DNA from: Paraburkholderia sp. NMBU_R16
GTDB lineage: Bacteria > Pseudomonadota > Gammaproteobacteria > Burkholderiales > Burkholderiaceae
DNA length: 64,000 nt
Assembly: GCF_013282575.1 (NCBI RefSeq)
Contig: NZ_JAAAYE010000027.1
Span: 1 to 64,000 of the forward strand
Reading direction: 5' to 3'
Below, in pieces: positions 18,104 to 27,083 of the stretch. How positions within the stretch are numbered: the first letter of the stretch is position 1; the number at the start of each line of letters is the position of its first letter. The notes under the pieces were generated by a model. That model made no database searches and had not been told where the DNA came from. It worked only from the letters and a program-made list of their open reading frames with translations. Position numbers and translations under genes: made by a program.

Positions 18104-18649
18104 ATGGCAAAACTTCTGAACGACACCGAATTCCAGCGCTTCACCGAACTCCAGCACAAGCAGGCGAGCTTCACGATCACGAGCGAAGAGGCCGACGAAT
18201 TGCGCCTCATCGTCGAACGCGCGCAACAAAAACGCGACGATCGCGCAGCCGCCATGCGGGACATCGAAGCCCACATCGAGCAATTCGAAATCACACCGGA
18301 AGAACTTTTCTCGCCCGAGCAGATCGGCGAAGCCGCGCGAACGTACGGGCTGATTGCCTCGTCGGCCAAGAAGGAGCGCGTCTTGCCGCCGACACTGACG
18401 TTCAACGGCAAGCCCTATCAATGGACGCGCACGTTGCCCGACGAAATTCGCGCGCCGCTCTTCGATGCGTTCAAGGCGGGCGAATCGATCAAGCGTTTCC
18501 TCGCCACCCCGAAGGACACGACACGAAACGCGACAACGATCGCTCGCCTCGAGCGCGAAACGGGTAACGTCTATGCCGAGGCATGGCTGGAGGAACTCTC
18601 GATCTCGCGCGGCCAAGTCGAGGAAGCGGCCGCAAAGCTGGCCGCGTAA
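18104..18649 (+). CDS. Unknown protein, possibly H-NS-like
   Basis: The 181-residue soluble protein has a highly charged helical N-terminal half (ELRLIVERAQQKRDDRAAAMRDIEAHI). It then has FEITPEELF, which recalls the end of the oligomerisation region of beta-proteobacterial H-NS proteins (YGITPEEL). The C-terminal half has PPTLTFNGKPYQWTRT and EIRAPLFDAFKAGE, but not the standard H-NS AT-hook-like DNA-binding motif. I do not recognise it firmly; a divergent nucleoid-associated protein is one possibility. No clear Shine-Dalgarno sequence precedes ATG 18104. It stands alone between the hydrolase operon and the convergent cyclase gene. Confidence 0.6.
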   Translation: MAKLLNDTEFQRFTELQHKQASFTITSEEADELRLIVERAQQKRDDRAAAMRDIEAHIEQFEITPEELFSPEQIGEAARTYGLIASSAKKERVLPPTLTFNGKPYQWTRTLPDEIRAPLFDAFKAGESIKRFLATPKDTTRNATTIARLERETGNVYAEAWLEELSISRGQVEEAAAKLAA

Positions 18650-18693
18650 GGCAGGATCGGCATCGCCGCCCGCGCGCTCGGCGGGCACGCCGG

Positions 18694-19440
18694 TTACAGC
18701 ACCGCGAGCCGCACCGTATCGCGGCCCGCACGCTTGGCCTCGTAAAGCATCCGGTCGGCATGGCGATAAAGATCGTGGGGCAGATGGCGATTCTCGCTGC
18801 GGGCACCGCGCCATACGAAGCCGAAGCTCGCCGTCAGCACCGCTTCGCGCTTCGTGGGATGCGGCAACGCAAGCGCACGTACCGCCAGGCGTAGTCGATC
18901 GATCGCAGCCAGCGCGTCGCTCGGCGATTCGGCGTTCAGCAGAATGCAGAACTCGTCGCCTCCAAGGCGAATCAGGCTGTCGCCCGCGTGCCGCAACTGA
19001 GCGCGCACGGCTTGCGCAATCTGCTTCAGCGCATCGTCGCCCGCGCTGTGACCGTATGTGTCGTTGTAAGCCTTGAAGCCGTCGATATCGAACAGGCAAA
19101 ACGCAAGCGCACCATCGACATGCCGCGACGACGCGCGCGCCCCGAACGTTTCGTCGATATGCCGGCGATTGAACGCCCCGGTCAGTTCATCCGTGACAGC
19201 AAGGCGCGACAGTCTCGCCACTTCGGATTCCAGTTGGCGGATTCTCGCTTGCAAGCGCCCCCGTTCCGCCTCGTCGCCTTCAACGGTCCATTCTTTCCAG
19301 AGCCGCACCAGAAACTCGCCTTCGGCAGCGAGACCCCGCCCGATGCGGCGGGCCCATGCCGCGCACAACGTCAGCCACGTCTGTCCACGTGTCGGTCGAG
19401 CCCCCTTCCAGGAGAGATCGCTCATCGATTGCCAGCTCAT
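18694..19440 (-). CDS. Diguanylate cyclase (GGDEF domain)
   Basis: The 248-residue protein makes cyclic di-GMP from two GTP. A short N-terminal part and a coiled coil (residues about 60-80, RLQARIRQLESEVARLSRLAV) lead into a GGDEF domain from about 83. DELTGAFNRR, DIDGFKAYND and the intact active-site loop RLGGDEF near 167 are visible. The inhibitory site five residues before the loop reads HAGD instead of RxxD, so classical product inhibition is probably lost. ATG 19440 is supported by GAGG at a good distance. No membrane helix or known sensor is present. It is the next minus-strand gene after the CHASE2 kinase, with 195 bases between. Confidence 0.9.
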   Translation of the reverse strand: MSWQSMSDLSWKGARPTRGQTWLTLCAAWARRIGRGLAAEGEFLVRLWKEWTVEGDEAERGRLQARIRQLESEVARLSRLAVTDELTGAFNRRHIDETFGARASSRHVDGALAFCLFDIDGFKAYNDTYGHSAGDDALKQIAQAVRAQLRHAGDSLIRLGGDEFCILLNAESPSDALAAIDRLRLAVRALALPHPTKREAVLTASFGFVWRGARSENRHLPHDLYRHADRMLYEAKRAGRDTVRLAVL

Positions 19441-19635
19441 TTCGGTACCTCGGAATTCATGATGCAGCGGCACGCTCAGGGCCGGTTCAAGCCTCGACGA
19501 TCGATCGTCGAGCAGCGTGGCGAGCTCAATGGAGTTCAGCGAGGCGGATTATGCCAAGGCATGTGCGGAGCAACTGCAAACAAGTGTCAGGCTCACGGTG
19601 GCCGGCGCACGAGGAGGCGCGCCCCCCCCGGCCCG
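19441..19635. other. Spacer between the kinase and cyclase genes with a run of eight C
   Basis: The 195-base spacer carries eight consecutive C residues at 19622-19629, next to the stop codon of the kinase gene. No clear terminator is visible. The run lies outside the coding sequence, so phase variation of the protein is not expected. Confidence 0.5.
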
Positions 19636-22101
19636 TCAGGAGGCGCGTGCCGGCTCACCGGCGGGCCCGGGCTCGGCTTGGTCGGCCAATCGGGGCAGCG
19701 AAATCACGAATTCGGTCCCCTTGCCTTCCTCGCTGTGGACGGCCACCTCCCCGCCGTGCCGCACGATGACGGTCTTCACGAACGCCATGCCGAGCCCTGC
19801 ACCGCCTACTTCGGGACGCTGCCCCGCATGGAAGCGGCGAAAGCGTTCGAACAAGCGGCCCTGCTTGTCGAGCGGGATGCCGTAACCCTGGTCGCGAATC
19901 GAGCAGGTCACGTGGGCGCCGCCCAGCGACGCTTGCGACGATTCGATCGTGCAGGTGATTTGCGTGCCGTTCGGGCTGTACTTGATGCCGTTTTGCAGGA
20001 TGTTCACGAGCGAGCGCGTCAGTAGCGACCGCTCGGCGCAGATCCAGCACGCTTCCCTGTCTTCGTAGATCGCATCGAGACGTATGCCCTTGGCATGTGC
20101 CTGAGGCCACACTTGATCGCTCGCGTCCAGCACGAGATCGGCGAGATTCACGGGCTCGAACTCATAGGCCTGCGATTCGGCGCGTGCAAGCTGGACGAAG
20201 TCGTCCGCAAGCGTCAGCGCGCTCGTGGCATAGCGTGCGATGCGGTCCATGACATTGCGCACGGGCTCGGACTCGATGCGTGCGCGCTCGATCTCGACGA
20301 GCGCGAGGATCGATGCGTGCGGCGAGCGCATGTCGTGCGATAGCAGTTGCAACGCGTCCTCACGCTGCCGCTCGGCTTCGTGCAGCGCCGTGATGTCGAC
20401 CAGGCCGGCGATCCAGCCCGCGGCTTCGCCGAACGCATTGCGGCATTCCGAATAACGCAGCAAGTAATCGCGCTCGTCGCGGCCGCGCACTTCGATGCCG
20501 GTCGTCATGATGCGCGCGTGCTCAGGACGCGCCGGGTTCATGACGGCCGGCCAGTCCCTTCGGGCGATCCGCTCGTTTTCCACGTCCGCGTCGATCGTCT
20601 TCACGAACGAACAGTCGGCCAGCACGGCCTGCAAAGGCCGCCCTTCCGGGCTCGGCGCCGCGAGTCGCGAGCAATACGCTCTTGCGGCGCGGTTCGCGAT
20701 CAGCACGACACCGTTCAGATCGGCAACGAGTATCGGCTCGGGCCCGCTGTCGAGACTGTCCCAGACGAAACGCTTCATGTCTCTCGCGCGTTGCGCCGCC
20801 TGAGCCATCAGCGACATCTGCTGTTCGAGTACGTCCCCCATGAATTCGCTTGGCCGCTTCGCCGCTTCGGGCAGCAGATAAGGCTCGGCCGCGAGCTGCC
20901 GCAGTTCCTTGCGCAGGTAGGCCATCGTCATTTCGAGACGGCGCCAACTCCACAGCGGATAGACAACGATCAGTCCGAGGATTGCCGGTACCGGGGAGAC
21001 CCAAAGCCGCAGCGCTTGCATCAGTACCGCGTCGCCCGCGAGCGCGAGCACGCCGAGCGCAATGGCGAGCGCCAGCGAGTACATCGGCGAGAGAACGAGA
21101 AATCCAACGAGCAGCGCCGCCAGCGGCAGGAGCGATGCGGAGAGCAACTCCGATGACGATGCGGGTCTGATGGCGCGGCCGTGCAGCAACATCTCGAGTA
21201 CGCTCGCATGCGCATAGACGCCGGGCGTGACGCCAAACCGGCCCGACATCGGCGTGGCGAAGTGATCGTATAGGCCGGATGCCGTCGAGCCGACGAGCAC
21301 GATGCGGCCTCGCAGCAACTCGGGCGGCACAGTTCCCGCCAGCACCTGAGCAACCGAGACCTTCCGGAAAGACCCGTCGGGAACGAAAGGAACCAACACA
21401 CGCTGCTCCCCGCCTGTTCCGCCGGATTCGGCGACCGGCACGGACTCGCGCGCCGGGCGGCCGTTGCCGTCACTCATGCCGGCAAGCCGTATCGCGCCTC
21501 GTTCGACGGCGCGCCGGACCGGAACGGTCAGCTGCGGCCAACGTGTGCGCGCGTCGCCCTCATATAGCGCGACGCTGCGCACGACGCCGTCGCTGTCGAC
21601 TTCGAAGTTGATATGGCCGAGCCCCGCGGCGGCGCCAGCCAATGCGGCAACGGGCAGCACCGCTTCGCGATGGCCGTTTGCGTCGGCCGGCGCAAGCAGA
21701 ATCGGCAGATAAGTCTTACTGGCGGCTATCGCCCGGGCAAGCGCTGAATCTTCGGCGCCGGGCTCCGTGAAGAGCACGTCATAGACGATCGCGGCCGCGC
21801 CGCTCCGAGCGAGCGCATCGATCAGTCGAGCATGCACGCTGCGCGGCCACGGCCACCGGCCCAGCGCTTCGATGCTGTCATCGTCGATCTCGACGACGAC
21901 GATATCGTTCGACACCGGCTTTGCCGACATCGCGAGAAAATCGTCATAGACGAAGTGGTCCAGGCTCGCTGTCAGGCGCCAGCTCGAACTCAGCGCGACG
22001 AACGCAATGCCGAGACAGCCCGTCGCGATCCATTCGAGCAGAAAGCGTCGCCCTATCGATTGGCCGAGCCGCGAACGAAAGATTCGGGCGAGCAGTGTCA
22101 T
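19636..22101 (-). CDS. CHASE2-domain sensor histidine kinase
   Basis: The 821-residue membrane kinase has an N-terminal helix, a large extracytoplasmic CHASE2 sensor (residues about 40-300, with VVEIDDDSIEALGRWPWPRSVHA), three membrane helices near 305-395 and a PAS-like domain near 440-570. A transmitter follows with the phosphorylatable His in LLSHDMRSPHAS near 589. The ATPase domain shows the N box NGIKYSPNG near 707, DQGYGI, LFERFRRF and GGAGLGMAF. CHASE2 ligands are unknown. GTG 22113 is an alternative start. The gene is divergent from an OmpR-type regulator, its likely partner. Confidence 0.93.
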   Translation of the reverse strand: MTLLARIFRSRLGQSIGRRFLLEWIATGCLGIAFVALSSSWRLTASLDHFVYDDFLAMSAKPVSNDIVVVEIDDDSIEALGRWPWPRSVHARLIDALARSGAAAIVYDVLFTEPGAEDSALARAIAASKTYLPILLAPADANGHREAVLPVAALAGAAAGLGHINFEVDSDGVVRSVALYEGDARTRWPQLTVPVRRAVERGAIRLAGMSDGNGRPARESVPVAESGGTGGEQRVLVPFVPDGSFRKVSVAQVLAGTVPPELLRGRIVLVGSTASGLYDHFATPMSGRFGVTPGVYAHASVLEMLLHGRAIRPASSSELLSASLLPLAALLVGFLVLSPMYSLALAIALGVLALAGDAVLMQALRLWVSPVPAILGLIVVYPLWSWRRLEMTMAYLRKELRQLAAEPYLLPEAAKRPSEFMGDVLEQQMSLMAQAAQRARDMKRFVWDSLDSGPEPILVADLNGVVLIANRAARAYCSRLAAPSPEGRPLQAVLADCSFVKTIDADVENERIARRDWPAVMNPARPEHARIMTTGIEVRGRDERDYLLRYSECRNAFGEAAGWIAGLVDITALHEAERQREDALQLLSHDMRSPHASILALVEIERARIESEPVRNVMDRIARYATSALTLADDFVQLARAESQAYEFEPVNLADLVLDASDQVWPQAHAKGIRLDAIYEDREACWICAERSLLTRSLVNILQNGIKYSPNGTQITCTIESSQASLGGAHVTCSIRDQGYGIPLDKQGRLFERFRRFHAGQRPEVGGAGLGMAFVKTVIVRHGGEVAVHSEEGKGTEFVISLPRLADQAEPGPAGEPARAS

Positions 22102-22423
22102 TGCGACGACCACGCACGCGCGATGGAGCGCTCATGTTCGTATCGGCGCACGTGCCCGCGCACCTGCCGGTGATCGTCGTCTCGCCTCATGGTTTCTCAT
22201 TTTCGATGCGATCGAGACGATAACCGAAACCTCGCATCGGCGCCAGGCGGGCGCCGTTGCGGGCATGCACGTCAAACTGCGCGCGAACCATTTTCACAGG
22301 AGCCCCAATACTTATCGTTTACTATTCTCGCTGCCGCGAAAACGCAGGTTCGCGCGGAAAGCACCCAATTGGGGAATCTTTCAACCCCCTTTTCTTCGGC
22401 ACAACGTTTCCATCGGTCAAATC
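22102..22423. promoter_or_regulatory. Divergent promoter region of the two-component pair
   Basis: About 320 bases separate the starts of the kinase and regulator genes. The part next to the regulator (about 22290-22420) is AT-richer and is likely to hold its promoter. I see no clear operator repeat and no gene. Confidence 0.45.
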
Positions 22424-23122
22424 ATGCGAATCGCCATTCTTGACGATGACCCGAGTCAGCTGGAGTTTGCCACCCAATCGCTAAGCCCGGCGGGGCATAC
22501 CTGTCACACGTTCACCGAGGGCGGCGCGCTCATCCGCGAGTTGCGGCGCGAAAGCTTCGATCTGATCGTGCTCGACTGGAACGTCACGGACATGCAGGGC
22601 GACGAAGTGCTCGCCTGGGTGCGCAAGCACTGCAACGAGGCGCTGCCCGTGCTCTTCATGACCAGCCGGTCGCGTGAAGCCGACATCGTCTCCGCGCTCA
22701 ATGCCGGCGCCGACGACTACATCGTGAAGCCAGTCGCGGCCCCGGTGCTGCTCGCACGCGTGTCCACTCTCCTGCGCAGAAGCTATCGCCGGGACCAAAG
22801 CATCGCGTCGCAGGAATTCGGCGACTATCTCTTCGATCTGCGCGAGAGCATCGTCTATCGCCAAACGGTGCCCATCACGCTGTCGCAAAAGGAATTCCAG
22901 GTTGCGCTGCTGCTCTTCCGCAATCTCGGGCGCCCGCTCTCGCGCAGCCACATAGTCGAGACAGTCTGGAAGCAAACGTCCGACATCCCGTCGCGTACGC
23001 TCGATACGCACGTCTCATCGATTCGCATCAAGCTCGACCTGCGTCCGCAGAGCGGGTACTGCATCTACCCGGTCTACGGTTACGGGTATCGGCTCGAAAA
23101 GCTCGAAGCGGGCGAGGCCTGA
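22424..23122 (+). CDS. OmpR-family response regulator
   Basis: The 232-residue regulator has a receiver domain with the acidic pocket DDD at 7-9, the phospho-accepting Asp 51 (IVLDWN), a conserved Thr/Ser (MTSRS) and the Lys of IVKP near 101. A C-terminal winged-helix DNA-binding domain follows (about 130-228, LSQKEFQVALLLF, SRSHIVETVW, RTLDTHVSSIRIKL, YGYGYRLE). It is divergent from the CHASE2 histidine kinase and probably its partner. Targets are unknown. ATG 22424 begins directly with the first beta strand. Confidence 0.92.
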   Translation: MRIAILDDDPSQLEFATQSLSPAGHTCHTFTEGGALIRELRRESFDLIVLDWNVTDMQGDEVLAWVRKHCNEALPVLFMTSRSREADIVSALNAGADDYIVKPVAAPVLLARVSTLLRRSYRRDQSIASQEFGDYLFDLRESIVYRQTVPITLSQKEFQVALLLFRNLGRPLSRSHIVETVWKQTSDIPSRTLDTHVSSIRIKLDLRPQSGYCIYPVYGYGYRLEKLEAGEA

Positions 23123-23191
23123 GCCGGTGCCGCGGCGGTAGCGCCCTGCGGCACGCGCGCCGGCGGGCACCGCTCTCATGGCCGCCGCAAC

Positions 23192-26100
23192 TCACCACGA
23201 CCAACGCACGCCGGCGTTCCCGCCGATCGTCCGCACGTGCTCCCCGTCGAGGTTCGTGCCCCAGTTGACGGCGGCATAGGCGCTGCCGTGCTTCGAGAAG
23301 CGCGTGACCAGGCCCGCGTCGATCCGGCCTGTCGTCTGGTTGACCGGCGTTCCGATCGACGTAACGCTGTCATAGGTCTGGCGATCGCCGTTGGCGAACG
23401 CGTGCAGCACATTGAACGCCACAAAAGGCTGCCAAGCGGCACCCAGCGCGTCCCAGGTCCCGGAGAACCGGACACCGAACCTCGCCAGCACTGAATTGCC
23501 GCTGCCGAATGACACATTGGACGCACCGTCGTTGAGGTCCCGGATCGACAGATGCTGGTAGACCAACTGGAGCTGCGGCTCCATCGTCAATCCATGTCCG
23601 ATCGATAGCGGCAGACCGCCTTCGACCGAAGCGGTGACGGCAGTACCGTGCGTGCTCGCATGGACGTTCTCGCTCGATGTCGCATCCGCCGTGAGCGCGC
23701 TGCCCGAAACGACGGTATCCGTATACCAGCCACTGGGCCCGATATGCGTCCAATACCCGGCGAGGCTGTATGCGTTGACGGAAAGATGTCCGACGTCGGC
23801 GCCCTGGACGCCCGCTGCCGAGCCGCTTACGCCGCCCGTCGCGCGGGCCATGCCGAGATAGAAGCCGTAGTGGTTCCGGTGACCGCCCTCTGCCCCGTCC
23901 GCGTACACGTCGTGGCCGACTTGCAGCCCGCCCATCGAACCGTCGAATTGCGGGCTCACGTCGCCGCCCTCCGACAGCACGCTATGCGCACCCCAGACAC
24001 GGCCCCACGCCGCGGGCACCGCGCCCTTCTCGCCGAGGAGCGATTGATCGCCCTGCCGCTGATGGAACTCGTCGATTTGCATCCAGTCGAGCTGACGCAT
24101 GACGCTCGGCATCTGCGCGTACAGCGCGACCTCGGGCCGGTACAGCGTGACCGGACTGGCGCCGGCGGCTGGCAGCACGGGCGTGCCGGGTGCCGCGACG
24201 ATATTGGCCGACGATGCGACGTTCGCGGCCGGCACCGTATTGCGGAGATACCAGTCCTGCGAGGTGCCGGCCGTCACGCCACCCTTCACGAGGTAGTACT
24301 CGTACGCACCGGCCTTGACCACGCCGCCCGCCAACGCGAACGCACCGGCATCGGTGGTCGCGCCGTTGGTCGCCGCGACGACCTGGATACCGTTCGACAC
24401 GGTCGGCGCGCCCTGGCCGCCGACGTTCGTCACCTTCAGCGTCGTCGAACCCGTCGCCGTCCCGCCGTTGACGACGAGCTTGTCCGACGCCGCGTTGTCC
24501 CCGGCGAGTACGGTATTGAGCGCGATCGTGCCGTTTTGTCCAACATAGCTGTTGACGTTCAGCGTGTTGCCGGCCTGAGCGCCACCGCCAAGTTGAACCC
24601 ATCCCGCGTTCGTCAAAGTCCCGTTGATCGTAAAGCTGCCCTGCGTGCTGGCTGCGACGGACGACTGCGCATGGCCCACCGCGATCGCGCTGCCTCGCGC
24701 AACTTTGGCGCTGGCGCCCGTCGCGGCCGCCGACAACGCATTCGCCACCGCGATCGTCCCATTGTTCGTGACGTTGCCGTTGACCGAGCCATAACCGCCG
24801 AGCGTGGCACCCGATGCGGCGGTCGCCGGCCCGGCCACCGACGCACCGGTATTCGACGCGTCCCCGACGACGAGCGTGCCGGCCACCACCGACGTCGCAC
24901 CCGAATAGGTATTGACGCCATCGAGCACGAGCGTACCCGTGCCGGTCTTGGTCAAGGCGCCGGCCCCGGTAATGCCTTGCGCGACGGTCGATTGGAATCC
25001 CTGCGTATCGATCGTGCCGCCATTCGACGTGATCGTCACCGCACGCGTACTGGCCAGATCGAAGCTGCTGCCCAACTGGAGCGTGCCGCCGTCGAACGTC
25101 ATGCCGCCCGACGTGCCGCCCAGGGCGCTATCCGTGGACACCGACAGCGTGCCCGCTTTCAGCACCGTGCCACCCGTGTAGGTGTTGCCTCCCGCCGCCG
25201 AAGGCGCGAGCGTCAGCGTACCCGCTCCGTCTTTTTCGACGACACCCGTACCGCTGATCGTTCCGTTATAAACGCCGTCGACCCCTTGCTCGAACTGCAC
25301 CAGGCCATTGTCGGTCACCGTCGGGGGCAGGCTCTGGGCGCTCGCCTGCAGCACGGCGGGCTGATCGACCGTCACGCTCCCCGTGAACTGCGAACCGTCG
25401 CCATTGAGCACGAGCGTGCCTTGCTGGACTTCGGCGGCGATCGAGCCGACCACTGCGCCGTTGACCGTCAGCGTCCCCGAGCCCGTTTTGTCGAGCGCGC
25501 CCGTTCCGTTGATCGTTTGATCGATCGTCGATTGGAAGCCCTGCGTGTCGATCGTTCCGCCATTCGAGGTGACCGAGATCGCTCGCGTATTGGCCGGATC
25601 GAAGCTGCTGCCCAACTGCAGCGTACCGCCGTCGAACGTCACACCGCCTGCGGTACCGCCGAGCGCGCTGTCGGCCGAAACGGAAAGCACGCCCTGCTTG
25701 AGCACGGTCCCGCCCGTGTAGGTATTGCCGCCGGCGGCGGTCGGAGCGAGCGTCAGCGTGCCAATGCCGTCTTTTTCGACGGCCCCTGTGCCGCTCAGAA
25801 GGCCCGTATAAGTCCCCGCCGTGTCTTGCTGGAATTGGACGAGACCGTTGTCCGTCACGGCCAACGGCAAGCTTTGCGCACTCGCGCGCAACGTGCCGGC
25901 CGAGTCGACTTGCATCGCGCCGGTATATCCCGTGTTGGTGCCCGTCAGCACCAGCGTGCCTTGCTGAACCTCGGCCGAGGTCACACCCATGCTGCCGATC
26001 GAATTCGTGATCGTCCAGGTGCCACTATCCTTTTTCTGCAGCGTCTGGAAGCCGGTGATCGTCGTCGGCAACGTGTCGCTGCCGGTGCCATTGAGCGTCA

Positions 26101-26893
26101 GCAGGTTGCTGCCGCCGCCGCCATTGATCGTGCCCGATACGCTCGAACCGGAGAACATGTTCAATGTATCGTTGCCGCCCGCGAAAACCAGGTTGCCGAT
26201 CACCTTGCCGAGATTGGTGAACACCACGGCGCCGTTGCCGGAAGCTCCCATCACGTTGTTGGGGGCCTGGATGACGCCGGTCGCGTTGTTGATGACCGTG
26301 TTCGAACCCGAGGTGTTCTGAAACCAGATAGCCGCGGAGTTGACGCCCCGGATCGTCCCGTTGTTGACGATCGTATTGCCGGTGCCTTCCGGGTTGACCG
26401 CCTCCGCAGTCGGTTGAGTGCCGTTGGACAATACGGTCGCGCCCTGTTCGACGGTCAGCGTGTTGTTACTGCGGAAATCGATCGTATTGCCGCCCGTGCC
26501 GTACGTGCCGGTGGTATTCGTCGAGGCGTTCTGCACGAGCGCGCCCGATTGCACCACGATGTTCGCGTTGTCCGACAGCGCGATTGCGCTGGTGTTGCCG
26601 ACGACGATCTGCGCGTTCGAGCCCACGGTCACCTGGGCGCCGGACGCGGTCGTCGGCCCGGTTCCGATCGTCGTCGTCCAAGGCGATGGCGCCGAGGTGT
26701 CGCACGTCGTCGTCGCACCCGACGTCGTGCAGTTCGCGTGAGCCAGCGCCGGAATCAGCGCGACGTAGCCCAGAACGGCAAGCGTCGTCGCCTTAGGGCG
26801 CAGGCGCGATGCGTCATTGGAAATTGGAGATCGAATCGCGCGTGATTTCGTACGATCAATCGTTGCTTGCCGAAGTAAATCTGAATTCCGCAT
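23192..26893 (-). CDS. Type V autotransporter with PATR-type passenger repeats
   Basis: The 1233-residue surface protein begins with a long signal sequence: about 32 charged residues and then a hydrophobic core ending ALAHA near 53. A passenger rich in Gly/Thr/Asn folds as a beta helix, with autotransporter-associated repeats (GGNTYTGGTVLK, GTLTLAP). The C-terminal 270 residues form the beta barrel (from about 960, WGRVWGAHSVLS) and end NAGVRWSW. Two consecutive passenger units repeat with an exact 180-codon period, for example at 25061 and 25601 and again at 25421 and 25961. Adhesion or biofilm roles are usual for such proteins but not shown here. The gene stands alone. Confidence 0.92.
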   Translation of the reverse strand: MRNSDLLRQATIDRTKSRAIRSPISNDASRLRPKATTLAVLGYVALIPALAHANCTTSGATTTCDTSAPSPWTTTIGTGPTTASGAQVTVGSNAQIVVGNTSAIALSDNANIVVQSGALVQNASTNTTGTYGTGGNTIDFRSNNTLTVEQGATVLSNGTQPTAEAVNPEGTGNTIVNNGTIRGVNSAAIWFQNTSGSNTVINNATGVIQAPNNVMGASGNGAVVFTNLGKVIGNLVFAGGNDTLNMFSGSSVSGTINGGGGSNLLTLNGTGSDTLPTTITGFQTLQKKDSGTWTITNSIGSMGVTSAEVQQGTLVLTGTNTGYTGAMQVDSAGTLRASAQSLPLAVTDNGLVQFQQDTAGTYTGLLSGTGAVEKDGIGTLTLAPTAAGGNTYTGGTVLKQGVLSVSADSALGGTAGGVTFDGGTLQLGSSFDPANTRAISVTSNGGTIDTQGFQSTIDQTINGTGALDKTGSGTLTVNGAVVGSIAAEVQQGTLVLNGDGSQFTGSVTVDQPAVLQASAQSLPPTVTDNGLVQFEQGVDGVYNGTISGTGVVEKDGAGTLTLAPSAAGGNTYTGGTVLKAGTLSVSTDSALGGTSGGMTFDGGTLQLGSSFDLASTRAVTITSNGGTIDTQGFQSTVAQGITGAGALTKTGTGTLVLDGVNTYSGATSVVAGTLVVGDASNTGASVAGPATAASGATLGGYGSVNGNVTNNGTIAVANALSAAATGASAKVARGSAIAVGHAQSSVAASTQGSFTINGTLTNAGWVQLGGGAQAGNTLNVNSYVGQNGTIALNTVLAGDNAASDKLVVNGGTATGSTTLKVTNVGGQGAPTVSNGIQVVAATNGATTDAGAFALAGGVVKAGAYEYYLVKGGVTAGTSQDWYLRNTVPAANVASSANIVAAPGTPVLPAAGASPVTLYRPEVALYAQMPSVMRQLDWMQIDEFHQRQGDQSLLGEKGAVPAAWGRVWGAHSVLSEGGDVSPQFDGSMGGLQVGHDVYADGAEGGHRNHYGFYLGMARATGGVSGSAAGVQGADVGHLSVNAYSLAGYWTHIGPSGWYTDTVVSGSALTADATSSENVHASTHGTAVTASVEGGLPLSIGHGLTMEPQLQLVYQHLSIRDLNDGASNVSFGSGNSVLARFGVRFSGTWDALGAAWQPFVAFNVLHAFANGDRQTYDSVTSIGTPVNQTTGRIDAGLVTRFSKHGSAYAAVNWGTNLDGEHVRTIGGNAGVRWSW
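24900..25980 (-). repeat. Two 540-bp tandem repeats in the autotransporter passenger
   Basis: Matching stretches lie exactly 540 bases apart across the region: 25021 and 25561 (CATTCGA start), 25061 and 25601 (GAAGCTGCTGCCCAACTG), 25421 and 25961 (TTGCTG). Each unit encodes 180 residues with AEVQQGTLVL, GGNTYTGGTVLK, FDGGTLQLGSSFD and SNGGTIDTQGFQST. The units differ at many third positions, so the duplication is not recent, although short blocks stay identical. The outer limits are approximate. Confidence 0.8.
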
Positions 26894-27083
26894 ATGCCCG
26901 TCCTGTTATCGCTTGTATTTGACGCTCGGCACTATATCGGAACCGTTTTTAAAGAATTGCAAAGGATCGTAAAGCCTTTGGCTGATCGGCCAATTCGGCT
27001 TTTTGGCGGCGATTGAATTGCGTCGAATCAGGTGCGAACCGATTGCCGCGATGGCGATTGCCCGCGTCTAGGGAATCGAATGC
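26894..27083. promoter_or_regulatory. AT-richer upstream region of the autotransporter gene
   Basis: The 190 bases between the acetyltransferase stop and the autotransporter start are AT-richer than their neighbours, mainly near 26930-27010, and must carry the autotransporter promoter on the minus strand. No operator could be assigned. Confidence 0.4.

Noticed and set aside
23648-26845. A 1065-codon open frame antisense to the autotransporter
   Set aside because: The autotransporter frame has clear signal, repeat and barrel domains. The antisense product is Arg/His-rich without any known fold, as expected from the mirror of a GC-rich gene with strong third-position bias.
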